Assembly: GCA_902614125.1 (NCBI GenBank)
Contig: CACMJW010000006.1
Span: 1 to 64,000, forward strand
DNA: 64,000 nucleotides
Source: an uncultured Pelagibacteraceae bacterium
Lineage (GTDB): Bacteria; Pseudomonadota; Alphaproteobacteria; Pelagibacterales; Pelagibacteraceae
Reading direction: 5' to 3'
Positions 1 through 9,060 of this stretch are shown here, one piece after another. The translations under genes and the position numbers were made by a program. The notes under the pieces are model-generated. The model was not told the DNA's origin, searched no databases, and was given only the letters and a program-made list of their open reading frames with translations. Position 1 is the stretch's first letter, and every line of letters starts with the position of its first letter.

Positions 1-365
1 ATTTAATTGTTTCAATTCCAGTAAATGAAAATTTAAAAAAAGAGAACTACATGTCAGACTCATTGAGATGTCGAAACATATTTAATTCTGTTAGAGATCA
101 TTTACTGAGAAATGAAAATATGAGTAATTATAGATTTACTATGGCGACAAGCTATTTAACAACTATCTTTTCTACTCCATCTAGTTGGCCAAAATGGCGT
201 TTTGATCAAAGCGTGCTTGAAGAATTGGTTAATTTGGTAAAACTAGAAGTTGTTTTAAGACCTACTCCAGATCTTGCTTTTAAGGATAATGTTAATCCAG
301 TCTCATGCAAAGGTGGTTTGGAAACCGAAAATAACGAGATTATTTTCTCAATGAAATACAACTAA
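1..365 (+). CDS. 3' end of an unidentified protein, cut by the window start
   Basis: The frame is open from the first bases of the window to a stop at 363-365, so the ATG at 51 need not be the start; residues upstream of it (LIVSIPVNENLKKENY) read like normal protein. The visible part is about 120 residues, mixed hydrophilic and aromatic, with no signal peptide, membrane segment or motif I recognise. It lies just upstream of the pstS promoter on the same strand. It does not look like the C-terminus of a PhoR histidine kinase (no ATP-binding G boxes). Coding status is likely from length and composition; function unknown. Confidence 0.55.
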   Translation, partial: LIVSIPVNENLKKENYMSDSLRCRNIFNSVRDHLLRNENMSNYRFTMATSYLTTIFSTPSSWPKWRFDQSVLEELVNLVKLEVVLRPTPDLAFKDNVNPVSCKGGLETENNEIIFSMKYN

Positions 366-375
366 AAGGTTATGT

Positions 376-404
376 TTTTAACAAAACTGTAACAATTCCG
401 TAAT
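376..404 (+). promoter_or_regulatory. PhoB box (three 11-bp repeats) upstream of pstS
   Basis: Three heptamers stand exactly 11 bp apart: TTTTAAC (376-382), CTGTAAC (387-393) and CCGTAAT (398-404), with AT-only 4-bp spacers. The last two match the known Pho box layout (CTGTCAT, four A/T, CTGTCAC). The position, 67 bp before the pstS start, and the gene it precedes make PhoB control very likely. The -10 is not clear; TAAGAT at 408-413 is one option. Confidence 0.75.
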
Positions 405-470
405 ATTTAAGATTCAATTAATTTATAGGAGTCTAAAATCTTTTAATAAACTATGAAAGGATTAAAGATA

Positions 471-1502
471 ATGAAAAAACTAACTATAATAATTGCTTCG
501 CTTGTTGCTTTAACGGTCGCTACAGTTGCTCAAGCAAGAGATCAAATTAAAATAGTTGGTTCATCTACAGTATTCCCTTACGCAACTGTTGTTGCTGAAA
601 GATTCGGTGGTTCAGGATTTAAAACTCCTGTAATCGAGTCTACTGGTACTGGTGGAGGAGCTAAACTATTCTGTGCTGGTGTTGGTGAGCAACATCCAGA
701 TATTACAAATGCATCAAGAGCCATGAAAGATAAAGAGAAAGCTCTATGTAAGAAAAACGGTGTAAATGAAATTGTTGAGATTGTGATTGGTAACGATGGT
801 ATTACACTAGCTTACAGCAAAGATGCAAAACCAGTAAATTTTACCAAAGAACAATTATATTTAGCATTAGCTGCTCATACAGTTGTTGATGGTAAATTAG
901 TTCCAAATATTTATAAAACTTGGGACCAAATTGACCCTAGCTTACCAAAACAAAAAATTTCAGTGATGATCCCGCCAGGAACATCAGGAACTAGAGATGC
1001 TTGGAATTCTTTAGTAATGAAAAAAGGTATGACTAAAGAAGCTAAAGCTCTTTATAAAGCTGGTTTTGAAGCTGGAAATAAAAAATATAAAAAACCTCAA
1101 AAACTTTACAGAGAAGATGGTGCTGCTATTGAAGTAGGAGAAAACGATAGTTTAATCATCCAAAAGTTAACTCAAGATAAAGATATGTTTGGTTTCTTTG
1201 GTTTTAGTTATTTCTTGGCTGCTAAAGATAAATTACAAGCTGCTAGCATAGATGGTGGACAACCCTCTCTTGCGAGTATTCAAGACTACAGTTATGCAGT
1301 TGCAAGACCATTATTTTTCTATGTGAAAAAAGCTCACGTTGGCGTTATTCCAGGATTACATGAGTTTGTGAAAGAATTCACAACAAAGAAAGCTATTGGA
1401 AAAGGTGGTTATCTAGCAGACATTGGTTTAGTGCCATTAGATAAAACGTTGTATAAAACAACCAGAACTAATGCCACCAAACTAGTTGCTATGGGAGATT
1501 AA
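471..1502 (+). CDS. pstS: Phosphate ABC transporter substrate-binding protein PstS
   Basis: Periplasmic high-affinity phosphate-binding protein that feeds PstCAB. Residues 1-22 form a Sec signal peptide ending in AQA. The phosphate-binding loop GSSTVFPY follows at about residue 30, and a second ligand loop, PGTSGTRDAW, near 170, both typical of PstS. The mature length (about 320) is normal. An in-frame ATG exists at 453, but the ATG at 471 has AAGGA nine bases upstream and gives a clean signal peptide, so I chose it. It is first in pstSCAB-phoU-phoB, has a PhoB box upstream and a terminator after it. Confidence 0.95.
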   Translation: MKKLTIIIASLVALTVATVAQARDQIKIVGSSTVFPYATVVAERFGGSGFKTPVIESTGTGGGAKLFCAGVGEQHPDITNASRAMKDKEKALCKKNGVNEIVEIVIGNDGITLAYSKDAKPVNFTKEQLYLALAAHTVVDGKLVPNIYKTWDQIDPSLPKQKISVMIPPGTSGTRDAWNSLVMKKGMTKEAKALYKAGFEAGNKKYKKPQKLYREDGAAIEVGENDSLIIQKLTQDKDMFGFFGFSYFLAAKDKLQAASIDGGQPSLASIQDYSYAVARPLFFYVKKAHVGVIPGLHEFVKEFTTKKAIGKGGYLADIGLVPLDKTLYKTTRTNATKLVAMGD

Positions 1503-1523
1503 TTATTTCTTTAATAACAAATG

Positions 1524-1557
1524 AAAAAAAAGGGGTCTTTTTAGGCCCCTTTTTTTT
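1524..1557 (+). terminator. Intrinsic terminator between pstS and pstC
   Basis: A-rich run, stem GGGGTC / GGCCCC (1532-1537 with 1544-1549, one G-T pair), 6-nt loop, then eight T. Its place inside the operon suggests partial termination, so that pstS mRNA exceeds pstCAB mRNA, as is usual for binding proteins. Confidence 0.85.
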
Positions 1558-1592
1558 ATAAACAGAGTAAAGTCTTTATTAGTGGAGATTCT

Positions 1593-2978
1593 TTGAACTT
1601 AATATTATTTACATTTATTGTTCTTCTTGGTTTCACAAGTTATTATTTTGGACGAAAAAAAGCATACACAATTCAATATACAAAAAAAAGATTAACTGCA
1701 TTACCTCAATTTTATGGTTATTATCTTGCGATTTGGTGTGCAATACCGGCTTTTATAATTTTTTCTTTATGGGCAATTTTTGAGCCTACAATTGTAAAAT
1801 TGCTTATCTTAAGTGATTATTCAAATCAAGGTTATCTTGATAATGAATTAAATTTAATTTATGAAAAAACAAAATCATTGTCTCGAGGTCAATTTACTGG
1901 AGAAATTACACCCTTCATTGAAGCTTCAGCTAAAAAATACATAAATCTTCGATCAATTGCCCAAAGTTCAAAAGTTGTTATAGTGTTATCAGCAATTATT
2001 GCGTCTGGGGCCTACGCTTATAAAAGAATTTCATCTAATTCTAGAACAAGAGAGCCAGTTGAAAAATTTTTGAAAGCAGTTTTATTTACAGCTTCTTTAG
2101 CTGCAATATTAACTACTGTTGGAATAATTTTCTCACTTATATTTCAAACTATAGATTTTTTTAAAGTAATACCATTATTTGATTTTGTCTTTGGAACTCA
2201 TTGGTATCCTGCAAAAGCTTTTGTTAGAGATTCATCTGAGGCTTTAGATCCGTCAATGTACTCCGATACTTTTGGAGCAGTCCCTATTTTTGCGGGAACT
2301 TTTTTTATTGCTTTCATAGCCATGTGTGTTGCTATTCCTATTGGATTAATGAGTGGAATTTATTTGGCTGAGTATGCATCAGTTAAAGTTAGACAATACG
2401 CAAAACCTTTAATTGAAATTTTAGCAGGTATACCAACAGTTGTTTATGGATTTTTTGCTGCTCTAACAGTTGGACCTTTTTTAAAGGAAATAGGTAATAG
2501 CATGGGTTTAGACGTTTCAGCTGAAAGCGCTTTAGCGGCAGGCGGAGTAATGGGCATTATGATTATACCATTCATTTCAAGTTTAAGTGACGATGTGATT
2601 ACAAGTGTACCTCAAAGTTTAAGAGATGGAAGTTATGCCATGGGAGCAACCAAATCAGAAACAATAAAAAAAGTTATTTTTCCTGCAGCATTACCAGGTA
2701 TTGTTGGTTCTATTTTATTAGGTGTTTCAAGAGCTATTGGAGAAACAATGATAGTTGTTATGGCCTCTGGTTTAGCTGCTAATTTAACTTTAAATCCATT
2801 AGAATCTACTTCAACAATTACAGCGCAAATTGTTGTAATATTAATTGGAGATCAAGCTTTTGGCGACCCAAAAACGCAAGCTGCATTTGCTTTAGGTATG
2901 TCATTATTTTTAGTAACGCTCTGTTTGAATATTGTGGCCTTACGAGTAGTTAAAAAATATAGAGAAAAATATGAATAA
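1593..2978 (+). CDS. pstC: Phosphate ABC transporter permease PstC
   Basis: Inner-membrane permease half of the Pst phosphate importer. The C-terminal 230 residues hold the ABC permease fold with the EAA-type loop AMGATKSETIKKVIFPAA at about residue 350. The N-terminal 200 residues carry extra membrane segments and a periplasmic stretch, making it much longer (461 aa) than the approximately 320-aa enterobacterial protein; long PstC forms are common in alphaproteobacteria. The start is a TTG with GGAG five bases upstream; no ATG fits. It overlaps pstA by 8 bp, so the two are translationally coupled. Confidence 0.93.
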   Translation: MNLILFTFIVLLGFTSYYFGRKKAYTIQYTKKRLTALPQFYGYYLAIWCAIPAFIIFSLWAIFEPTIVKLLILSDYSNQGYLDNELNLIYEKTKSLSRGQFTGEITPFIEASAKKYINLRSIAQSSKVVIVLSAIIASGAYAYKRISSNSRTREPVEKFLKAVLFTASLAAILTTVGIIFSLIFQTIDFFKVIPLFDFVFGTHWYPAKAFVRDSSEALDPSMYSDTFGAVPIFAGTFFIAFIAMCVAIPIGLMSGIYLAEYASVKVRQYAKPLIEILAGIPTVVYGFFAALTVGPFLKEIGNSMGLDVSAESALAAGGVMGIMIIPFISSLSDDVITSVPQSLRDGSYAMGATKSETIKKVIFPAALPGIVGSILLGVSRAIGETMIVVMASGLAANLTLNPLESTSTITAQIVVILIGDQAFGDPKTQAAFALGMSLFLVTLCLNIVALRVVKKYREKYE

Positions 2979-4239
2979 AAATAAAGTACAATTATTAAAT
3001 AAAAGATATAAAGCTGAAAAGAGATTTCGATTATACGGTCAAAGTGCAATTTTTATGGCACTTTTATTTTTAATAATCTTTATTTTTAAAATTTTTTCGA
3101 CAGGCTATTCAGCCTTTCAAAAAACTTGGCTTATTGTTCCAGTTACTTTTGATGCTGAATTAATGATGTTAGAGCAAAATCCTTCTAAAGAGGATTTAAA
3201 AGATGCTGATTATTACGATATAGCATTAAAATCAATGGCTGATTTAGATCCAAATGCTAATGAGAATCAAGAAAATGAGCTGAAGAGAATGGTTTCTTAC
3301 TTTTTCGAAAGAGAGATTAAAAGAGAACTTTTAAATGACCCTTCATTAATTGGAAAAACTAAAGATGTTTATTTAACTGCCTCAGATGATTTAGATCAAG
3401 TATTCAAAGGCAATTATCCAAGAGATTTACCTGAAGATCAAAGAAGAGTTACGGATTATCAATTAAAGATTTTCGATCAACTTGTAGAACTAGGAAAAGT
3501 TGAAAGTAAATTCAATTTAAGTTTTTTTACATATCCTGATTCAAGAGAAGCTGAATTAGCTGGTATAGCAAGCTCATTTATGGGATCAATATTTTCTATA
3601 CTTGTTTGTTTAATGATAGCGTTTCCTGTAGCAGTTCTAGCAGCTATTTATTTAGAGGAATTTGCTCCTAAAAACAGATTTACTGATTTTATTGAGGTAA
3701 ATATAAATAATTTAGCAGCAGTACCTTCAATTGTTTTTGGTCTTTTAGGACTGGGTATTTTACTTGCTGTATTTCAATTACCTAGGTCAACACCTTTAGT
3801 CGGTGGAATAACTTTATCGTTGATGACTTTACCAACAATTATTATTGCTTGTAGAGCATCTTTAAAAGCAGTTCCTCCAAGTATAAGAGAGGCAGCACTT
3901 GCAATGGGTGCTAGTAAAATGCAAACTACAATGCATCATACAGTTCCGTTATCTATGCCAGGGACTTTATCCGGTACAATAATTGGTTTGGCCCAAGCAT
4001 TAGGCGAAACGGCACCTTTGATATTGATTGGCATGGTGGCTTTTGTAAATACAATACCAGGATCTCCTTTAGATCCAGCTGCAAGTTTGCCAGTGCAAAT
4101 TTATATTTGGGCAGAGAGTGCTGAAAGAGGTTTTGTCGAGAAAGTTTCTGCCTGTATTATGGTTCTATTAGGATTTTTAATTATAATGAACTTATTTGCA
4201 CAAATAATTAGACATAAATTTGAAAAAAAATGGAGTTAA
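2971..4239 (+). CDS. pstA: Phosphate ABC transporter permease PstA
   Basis: Second permease subunit of Pst. One membrane segment near residue 30 is followed by a large acidic/charged periplasmic domain (about 50-190). The permease domain (about 200-415) has the EAA loop [20 protein letters not shown] and the motif [13 protein letters not shown] typical of PstA. The 422-aa length again exceeds enterobacterial PstA because of the periplasmic insertion. The start overlaps the pstC stop by 8 bp. Confidence 0.93.
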   Translation: MNKNKVQLLNKRYKAEKRFRLYGQSAIFMALLFLIIFIFKIFSTGYSAFQKTWLIVPVTFDAELMMLEQNPSKEDLKDADYYDIALKSMADLDPNANENQENELKRMVSYFFEREIKRELLNDPSLIGKTKDVYLTASDDLDQVFKGNYPRDLPEDQRRVTDYQLKIFDQLVELGKVESKFNLSFFTYPDSREAELAGIASSFMGSIFSILVCLMIAFPVAVLAAIYLEEFAPKNRFTDFIEVNINNLAAVPSIVFGLLGLGILLAVFQLPRSTPLVGGITLSLMTLPTIIIACRASLKAVPPSIREAALAMGASKMQTTMHHTVPLSMPGTLSGTIIGLAQALGETAPLILIGMVAFVNTIPGSPLDPAASLPVQIYIWAESAERGFVEKVSACIMVLLGFLIIMNLFAQIIRHKFEKKWS

Positions 4240-4240
4240 G

Positions 4241-4996
4241 ATGATAAAGATAAGTTCAAAAAATGTAGATGTTTTCTATGGAAAAAAACAAGCTCTATTT
4301 AATATAAATTTAGATATTGAAGAAAATCAAGTTACAGCACTAATTGGGCCTTCAGGTTGTGGTAAATCTACTTTTTTAAGATGTCTAAACCGAATGAATG
4401 ACGTAATTGATATATGTAGTGTAAAAGGGCAGATTATAATCAATGATTTTGATATCAATGACAAAAGTTGTGATGTTGTTAGATTAAGAGAAAAAATTGG
4501 GATGGTTTTTCAAAAACCAAATCCTTTTCCTAAAACTATTTATGAAAATATTTCTTATGGTCCAACAATTCATGGTATGGCTCAATCAAAGAATGAAATG
4601 GATGAAATAGTTGAAACTAGCTTAAAAAAGGCAGCATTATGGGAAGAGGTTCAAGATAGACTTCATGAGCCGGGCACAGGGTTATCAGGAGGTCAACAGC
4701 AAAGATTATGTATAGCAAGAGCTATTTCAGTTAAACCTGAAGTTATTCTCATGGATGAGCCTTGCTCTGCTTTAGATCCCATTGCTACAGCTCAAATTGA
4801 AGAATTAATTGATGAACTAAAAAAAGACCATACTATCATAATAGTCACTCACTCAATGGCACAAGCTGCAAGGGTCTCTCAAAATACTGGTTTTTTTCAC
4901 TTAGGAGAATTGATTGAACATGGCTCTACTGATAAAATATTTAAGAATCCTGAAAATAAAAAAACTCAGGATTATATCACTGGGAGGTTTGGATAA
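4241..4996 (+). CDS. pstB: Phosphate ABC transporter ATP-binding protein PstB
   Basis: ATPase of the Pst importer. Walker [10 protein letters not shown] near residue 36, signature LSGGQQQR, Walker B VILMDEP and the switch His in [13 protein letters not shown] are all intact; 251 aa is the normal length. A TTG at 4220 would extend it into pstA, but the ATG at 4241 lies one base after the pstA stop with GGAG five bases upstream, so I use it. Its stop overlaps the phoU start (TAATG). Confidence 0.96.
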   Translation: MIKISSKNVDVFYGKKQALFNINLDIEENQVTALIGPSGCGKSTFLRCLNRMNDVIDICSVKGQIIINDFDINDKSCDVVRLREKIGMVFQKPNPFPKTIYENISYGPTIHGMAQSKNEMDEIVETSLKKAALWEEVQDRLHEPGTGLSGGQQQRLCIARAISVKPEVILMDEPCSALDPIATAQIEELIDELKKDHTIIIVTHSMAQAARVSQNTGFFHLGELIEHGSTDKIFKNPENKKTQDYITGRFG

Positions 4997-5703
4997 TGAC
5001 CGAAGCACCGCATACTGTAAAGTCTTACGAAGAAGAGCTTAAAAATTTAAATAGCAATATAATTAAAATGGGTGGTTTTTGTGAAAAGTCTTTAGGGAAG
5101 GCTATTCAAGCTATTACCACTAGAAACAGTGATAATGCGGAAGCTGTTATAAAGGATGACGAAAAAATAGATAAGTTTGAAACTTTAATAGAGCAACAGG
5201 TAGTAAATCTTATTGCTTTAAGACAGCCAATGGCTATAGATCTTAGAGAAACAGTTACTGCTTTAAAAATATCTTCTGATCTTGAGAGAATAGGTGATTT
5301 AGCAAAAAATATTTCCAAAAGAACTCTTTTGTTAAATGAGAATTTACCAAAAAATTTAGTAGATGCTATCATAAGAGTCTCTTCTGATGTTCAAAAACAA
5401 TTAAAATCAATATTGGATGCATACCTAGAAAGATCTTCGGCTATGGCAATTAATGTATGGGAAAGTGATGAACAAATTGATGATTTAACCAATTTATGCA
5501 TGCAAGAAGTGATTAAATATTTAAAAGAAAATGAAAAAAACTTAAGTGATGGAACGCACCTATTATTTGTAACTAAAAATATAGAGAGGATAGGTGACCA
5601 TACAACTAACATTGCAGAGCAAGTATACTATTTAGTTAAGGGAGAATATCTTGAGGGTGATCGACCTAAAGGTACAGAACCTATTGTTACAGGAGAAAAG
5701 TAA
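4996..5703 (+). CDS. phoU: Phosphate-signalling protein PhoU
   Basis: Cytoplasmic helical-bundle regulator linking PstB to the PhoR-PhoB pathway and keeping the regulon off when phosphate is plentiful. The two PhoU repeats are seen around the metal-binding segments DLERIGDLAKNIS (about residue 95) and NIERIGDHTTNIAEQ (about 195). Length 235 aa is normal. The start overlaps the pstB stop by one base, and phoB follows after 3 bp. Confidence 0.95.
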   Translation: MTEAPHTVKSYEEELKNLNSNIIKMGGFCEKSLGKAIQAITTRNSDNAEAVIKDDEKIDKFETLIEQQVVNLIALRQPMAIDLRETVTALKISSDLERIGDLAKNISKRTLLLNENLPKNLVDAIIRVSSDVQKQLKSILDAYLERSSAMAINVWESDEQIDDLTNLCMQEVIKYLKENEKNLSDGTHLLFVTKNIERIGDHTTNIAEQVYYLVKGEYLEGDRPKGTEPIVTGEK

Positions 5704-5706
5704 AAT

Positions 5707-6390
5707 ATGCCGGCTCACATTTTTATAGCTGAGGACGAAACTTCGATAATAACCCTTCTAAAGTATAACCTTGAAAAAGAGAGTTACAAAGTAAGTTTCT
5801 GTGAAAATGGTGAACAAGCGCTTAAACAAATTAAAGATAAGCATCCTGACTTAATTTTAATGGATTGGATGTTGCCTGATTTATCGGGTGTTGAAGTATG
5901 TAAAAATTTAAAGAAAGACAATAAGTATAACGACATACCAATAATAATGTTGACAGCGAAAGGTGAGGAAGAGGACAAATTAAGAGCCTTTGACACAGGT
6001 GCTGATGATTATGTTACAAAGCCGTTTAGTCAAAAAGAACTTAATGCAAGAATTAAATCACTACTTAGAAGATCAAAACCATATTCTTCAGTTGATGTTG
6101 TTGAGTTTACAGATCTAAAAATAGATAGAATAACAAAAAGAGTTTATAGAAATAACGTTGAAATATCTTTGGGTCCTACAGAATTTAAATTATTAGATTT
6201 TTTTATCAAAAATCCAAAAAGGGTGTACTCACGAGAACAGCTTTTAAATAATGTTTGGGGTGAAAATATTTATGTAGAAACTAGAACCGTCGATGTACAT
6301 ATTAGAAGATTAAGACAGGCTATTAATATAGATAAAACTAAGCCTTTAATAAGAACCGTAAGATCAGCAGGTTATTCTTTAGAAACTTGA
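5707..6390 (+). CDS. phoB: Phosphate regulon response regulator PhoB (OmpR family)
   Basis: Two domains: an N-terminal receiver with acidic pocket EDE near residue 10, phospho-acceptor Asp in LILMDWMLPD (about 53) and Lys in TKPF (about 105); and a C-terminal winged helix ending in the OmpR/PhoB pattern TVDVHIRRLRQAI...RTVRSAGYSLE. As phosphorylated PhoB it should bind the 11-bp repeats upstream of pstS, phoX and the arsenate operon. The partner kinase PhoR is not in the window. The last 19 bp overlap the convergent sixA gene. Confidence 0.94.
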   Translation: MPAHIFIAEDETSIITLLKYNLEKESYKVSFCENGEQALKQIKDKHPDLILMDWMLPDLSGVEVCKNLKKDNKYNDIPIIMLTAKGEEEDKLRAFDTGADDYVTKPFSQKELNARIKSLLRRSKPYSSVDVVEFTDLKIDRITKRVYRNNVEISLGPTEFKLLDFFIKNPKRVYSREQLLNNVWGENIYVETRTVDVHIRRLRQAINIDKTKPLIRTVRSAGYSLET

Positions 6391-6896
6391 AGGTCTTTAG
6401 GTCTCATAAATTCCTTAATTAAACCATTTCCATCTATTTTATTCCATTCATTAAAATCAAAATAAATTTTTGCAAAAGCAGATGTTGGAAATTTGTAATT
6501 TAATAACTTAAAATAGTTGTTGTTATGATTTTTTGTCATTGATCGGACTAGATTTCTAACAGCAGGCTCGTGATTAATTAAAAGCACAGATTTAAATTTT
6601 TTAGGTATTTTTTTTATTATATCTATAATTTTATCTTCACTTGTTAAGTATAATTTTTTTGAGGAAATAATTTTTTTCGGTTTTTCAATTTTTTTTAATA
6701 AAATTTTTAATGTTTTCTTTGTTCTTTTTGATGATGAAAGTAATATATAATCAAACTTATATTTTTTTTTAACAAAAAATTCACAAATCTTTTTTGCATT
6801 TTTCTTGCCACGCTTACTTAAAGTTCTTTCATGATCGTCAAGATTTAGATGGTCCCAGCTAGATTTTGCATGACGCATAACGTATAATTTGAGCAT
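6372..6896 (-). CDS. sixA: SixA-like phosphohistidine phosphatase
   Basis: Short histidine-phosphatase superfamily protein (174 aa). The catalytic RH motif is in LYVMRHAKSSW at residue 4-14; the second catalytic His is in LLINHEPAVRNLV near 110. SixA removes phosphate from His-phosphorylated phosphotransfer domains; the substrate here is not evident. The frame extends to 6989, but that runs through ppk, and the ATG at 6896 (MLKLYVMRH) gives the family's normal N-terminus. It is convergent with phoB (19-bp overlap), and only 13 bp separate its start from that of ppk. Confidence 0.8.
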   Translation of the reverse strand: MLKLYVMRHAKSSWDHLNLDDHERTLSKRGKKNAKKICEFFVKKKYKFDYILLSSSKRTKKTLKILLKKIEKPKKIISSKKLYLTSEDKIIDIIKKIPKKFKSVLLINHEPAVRNLVRSMTKNHNNNYFKLLNYKFPTSAFAKIYFDFNEWNKIDGNGLIKEFMRPKDLQVSKE

Positions 6897-6909
6897 AAAG
6901 TTTAAATAT

Positions 6910-9060
6910 ATGACTGCATTAAAAAAACAAGATAAAGAAATACTTAAATCTAAATATATAAATAGAGAATTATCTTGGCTTAAATTCAATGACAGAGTTC
7001 TTCTAGAGGCTCAAAATATAGAAAATCCTCTTTACGAAAGAATTAAATTTTTATCTATAGCTGGATCAAATTTAGATGAATTTTTCATGGTACGTGTTGC
7101 AGGTTTATATAGTCAAATCAAGCAAGATGTAGACTCTCTTAGTTCTGATGGTCTTACTCCTGATGAACAAATGAATGAAGTTATTTTGGAAACAAACAAT
7201 CTTCTTAATAAACAAAATAAAATATATAAAGATTTAATTCTTCAATTAAAAAAAGCAAATATAAGTATAGTTAAACCTGAAAATTTAAGTAAATCGGATC
7301 AGAAAAAATTATTTAAAGTTTTTAACGAAGAAATTTACCCCTTACTAACACCATCAGCAATAGACCCAGCTCATCCATTTCCATTTATTGTCAATCAAGG
7401 AAGAGCGTTAGTTATGAGATTAATTAAGAAAAATAAAAAAAGAGTTTTAAATGCAATAATAGTAATTCCAAAAGCTTTATCAAGATTTATTGAAATAGAT
7501 GGAAACAAAAGTTTTAAAAAATTTTTAATAATTGATGATGTTATAAGTTTTTTTGCTTCTGAAATTTTTCCCGATCATGATTTAGATAAAAAAATGTTAT
7601 TTAGAGTTATAAGGGATAGTGACGTAGAAATACAAGAGGAAGCTGAAGATTTAGTAAGATCTTTTGAATTGGCATTAAAAAGAAGAAGAACAGGCGACAT
7701 AGTACGTTTAGAAATTTTAAAAAATAGTAATAATGACTTAATTAAGTTTATAACAAATAAGTTAAACGTAAATTCTGAATATATCTATGAAACCGAAGGT
7801 ATTGTTGGAATTCAAGATATCGATCAAGTTTGTAAAATTAAAAATTCTAAATTAAGATTTAAAAATTTTAATCCCAGGGAGGTTGAGAGATTAAAGGAAT
7901 TTAATAATAATTTTTTTGATACTATAAAAAAAAAAGATTTAATAGTTCATCATCCTTTTGAAACATTTGATGCTGTAATTGAGTTTTTAAATCAAGCTGC
8001 ATATGATAAAAAAGTTATAGCAATTAAACAAACTCTATACAGAACAACGTTAGACTCTCCAATTGTTAAAGCCTTAATAACAGCAGCTGAAAAAGGAAAG
8101 ACAGTGACTGCTTTAATAGAGATCAAAGCAAGATTTAATGAAGAAGCAAATATTCAACTTTCCAGAAGTTTAGAAAAGGCAGGAATTCAAATACTTTATG
8201 GTTTTGCAAAATATAAAACACATGCAAAATCATCTTTAATATTAAGAAAAGAGCAAGGAAAAATTCAAACCTATATACATCTGGGAACTGGAAATTATCA
8301 CCCAGTTAATGCAAAAATTTATACTGACTTATCTTTATTTAGCTCTGATAAAAAAATAGCAACTGATGTGGAAAAATTTTTTAATTATGTAACTGGTTAT
8401 TCAAAACCGCGAAACCTTAATAAAATATCTATATCACCAATAAATCTTAGGGAAACTTTAAACAAATGTATTGCTAATGAGATAGCAAATGTCAAAAAAG
8501 GAAAAAAGGGTGAAATATGGGCAAAAATGAATTCCCTAGTAGACCCAGTGATAATTGATAAATTTTATGAAGCTTCAAATGCTGGAGTGAAGATATTTTT
8601 ATTTGTAAGAGGTGTTTGTTGTTTAAGACCTGGAGTTAAAGATAAATCAGAAAATATAATAGTTAAAAGCATGATTGGAAGATTTTTGGAACACTCAAGA
8701 ATTTATTGTTTTGCAAATGGAAAAACAATGCCTAGTAGAGATGCAAAAGTTTTTATTTCATCAGCAGATTTAATGCCAAGAAATTTAAATCGAAGAGTAG
8801 AACTTCTAGTTCCAATTGAAAACCAAACAGTCCACGAACAAGTTCTTGATCAAATTATGTTAGCTAATTATTTAGATAAAAAACAAAGTTGGGAACTCGA
8901 TGCGAGTGGAAATTATAAAAAAATTAAATATATTGAAAATGATTCTTTTTCAGCTCACGATTATTTTATGAATAATCCAAGTTTATCTGGAAGAGGTAAA
9001 GCTAAATTAAAAATGAAACCAAAAAAATTAAACTTAAAATTAATTAAAAGTGGAAATTAA
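6910..9060 (+). CDS. ppk: Polyphosphate kinase 1
   Basis: Makes polyphosphate reversibly from ATP. N-terminal domain YINRELSWLKFNDRVL at about residue 18; catalytic domains with the HKD-like histidines in YKTHAKSSLIL (about 440; phosphoenzyme His) and in FLEHSRIYCF (about 590). At 716 aa it is full length. A TTG at 6889 could add seven residues, but that overlaps the sixA start, so the ATG at 6910 is preferred. The next gene, ppx, starts inside its 3' end, giving a synthesis/breakdown pair next to pst-pho. Confidence 0.95.
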   Translation: MTALKKQDKEILKSKYINRELSWLKFNDRVLLEAQNIENPLYERIKFLSIAGSNLDEFFMVRVAGLYSQIKQDVDSLSSDGLTPDEQMNEVILETNNLLNKQNKIYKDLILQLKKANISIVKPENLSKSDQKKLFKVFNEEIYPLLTPSAIDPAHPFPFIVNQGRALVMRLIKKNKKRVLNAIIVIPKALSRFIEIDGNKSFKKFLIIDDVISFFASEIFPDHDLDKKMLFRVIRDSDVEIQEEAEDLVRSFELALKRRRTGDIVRLEILKNSNNDLIKFITNKLNVNSEYIYETEGIVGIQDIDQVCKIKNSKLRFKNFNPREVERLKEFNNNFFDTIKKKDLIVHHPFETFDAVIEFLNQAAYDKKVIAIKQTLYRTTLDSPIVKALITAAEKGKTVTALIEIKARFNEEANIQLSRSLEKAGIQILYGFAKYKTHAKSSLILRKEQGKIQTYIHLGTGNYHPVNAKIYTDLSLFSSDKKIATDVEKFFNYVTGYSKPRNLNKISISPINLRETLNKCIANEIANVKKGKKGEIWAKMNSLVDPVIIDKFYEASNAGVKIFLFVRGVCCLRPGVKDKSENIIVKSMIGRFLEHSRIYCFANGKTMPSRDAKVFISSADLMPRNLNRRVELLVPIENQTVHEQVLDQIMLANYLDKKQSWELDASGNYKKIKYIENDSFSAHDYFMNNPSLSGRGKAKLKMKPKKLNLKLIKSGN

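Noticed and set aside
6897-6989. 31-residue N-terminal extension of SixA
   Set aside because: Runs through ppk; the RH motif is expected near the N-terminus, which the ATG at 6896 provides.
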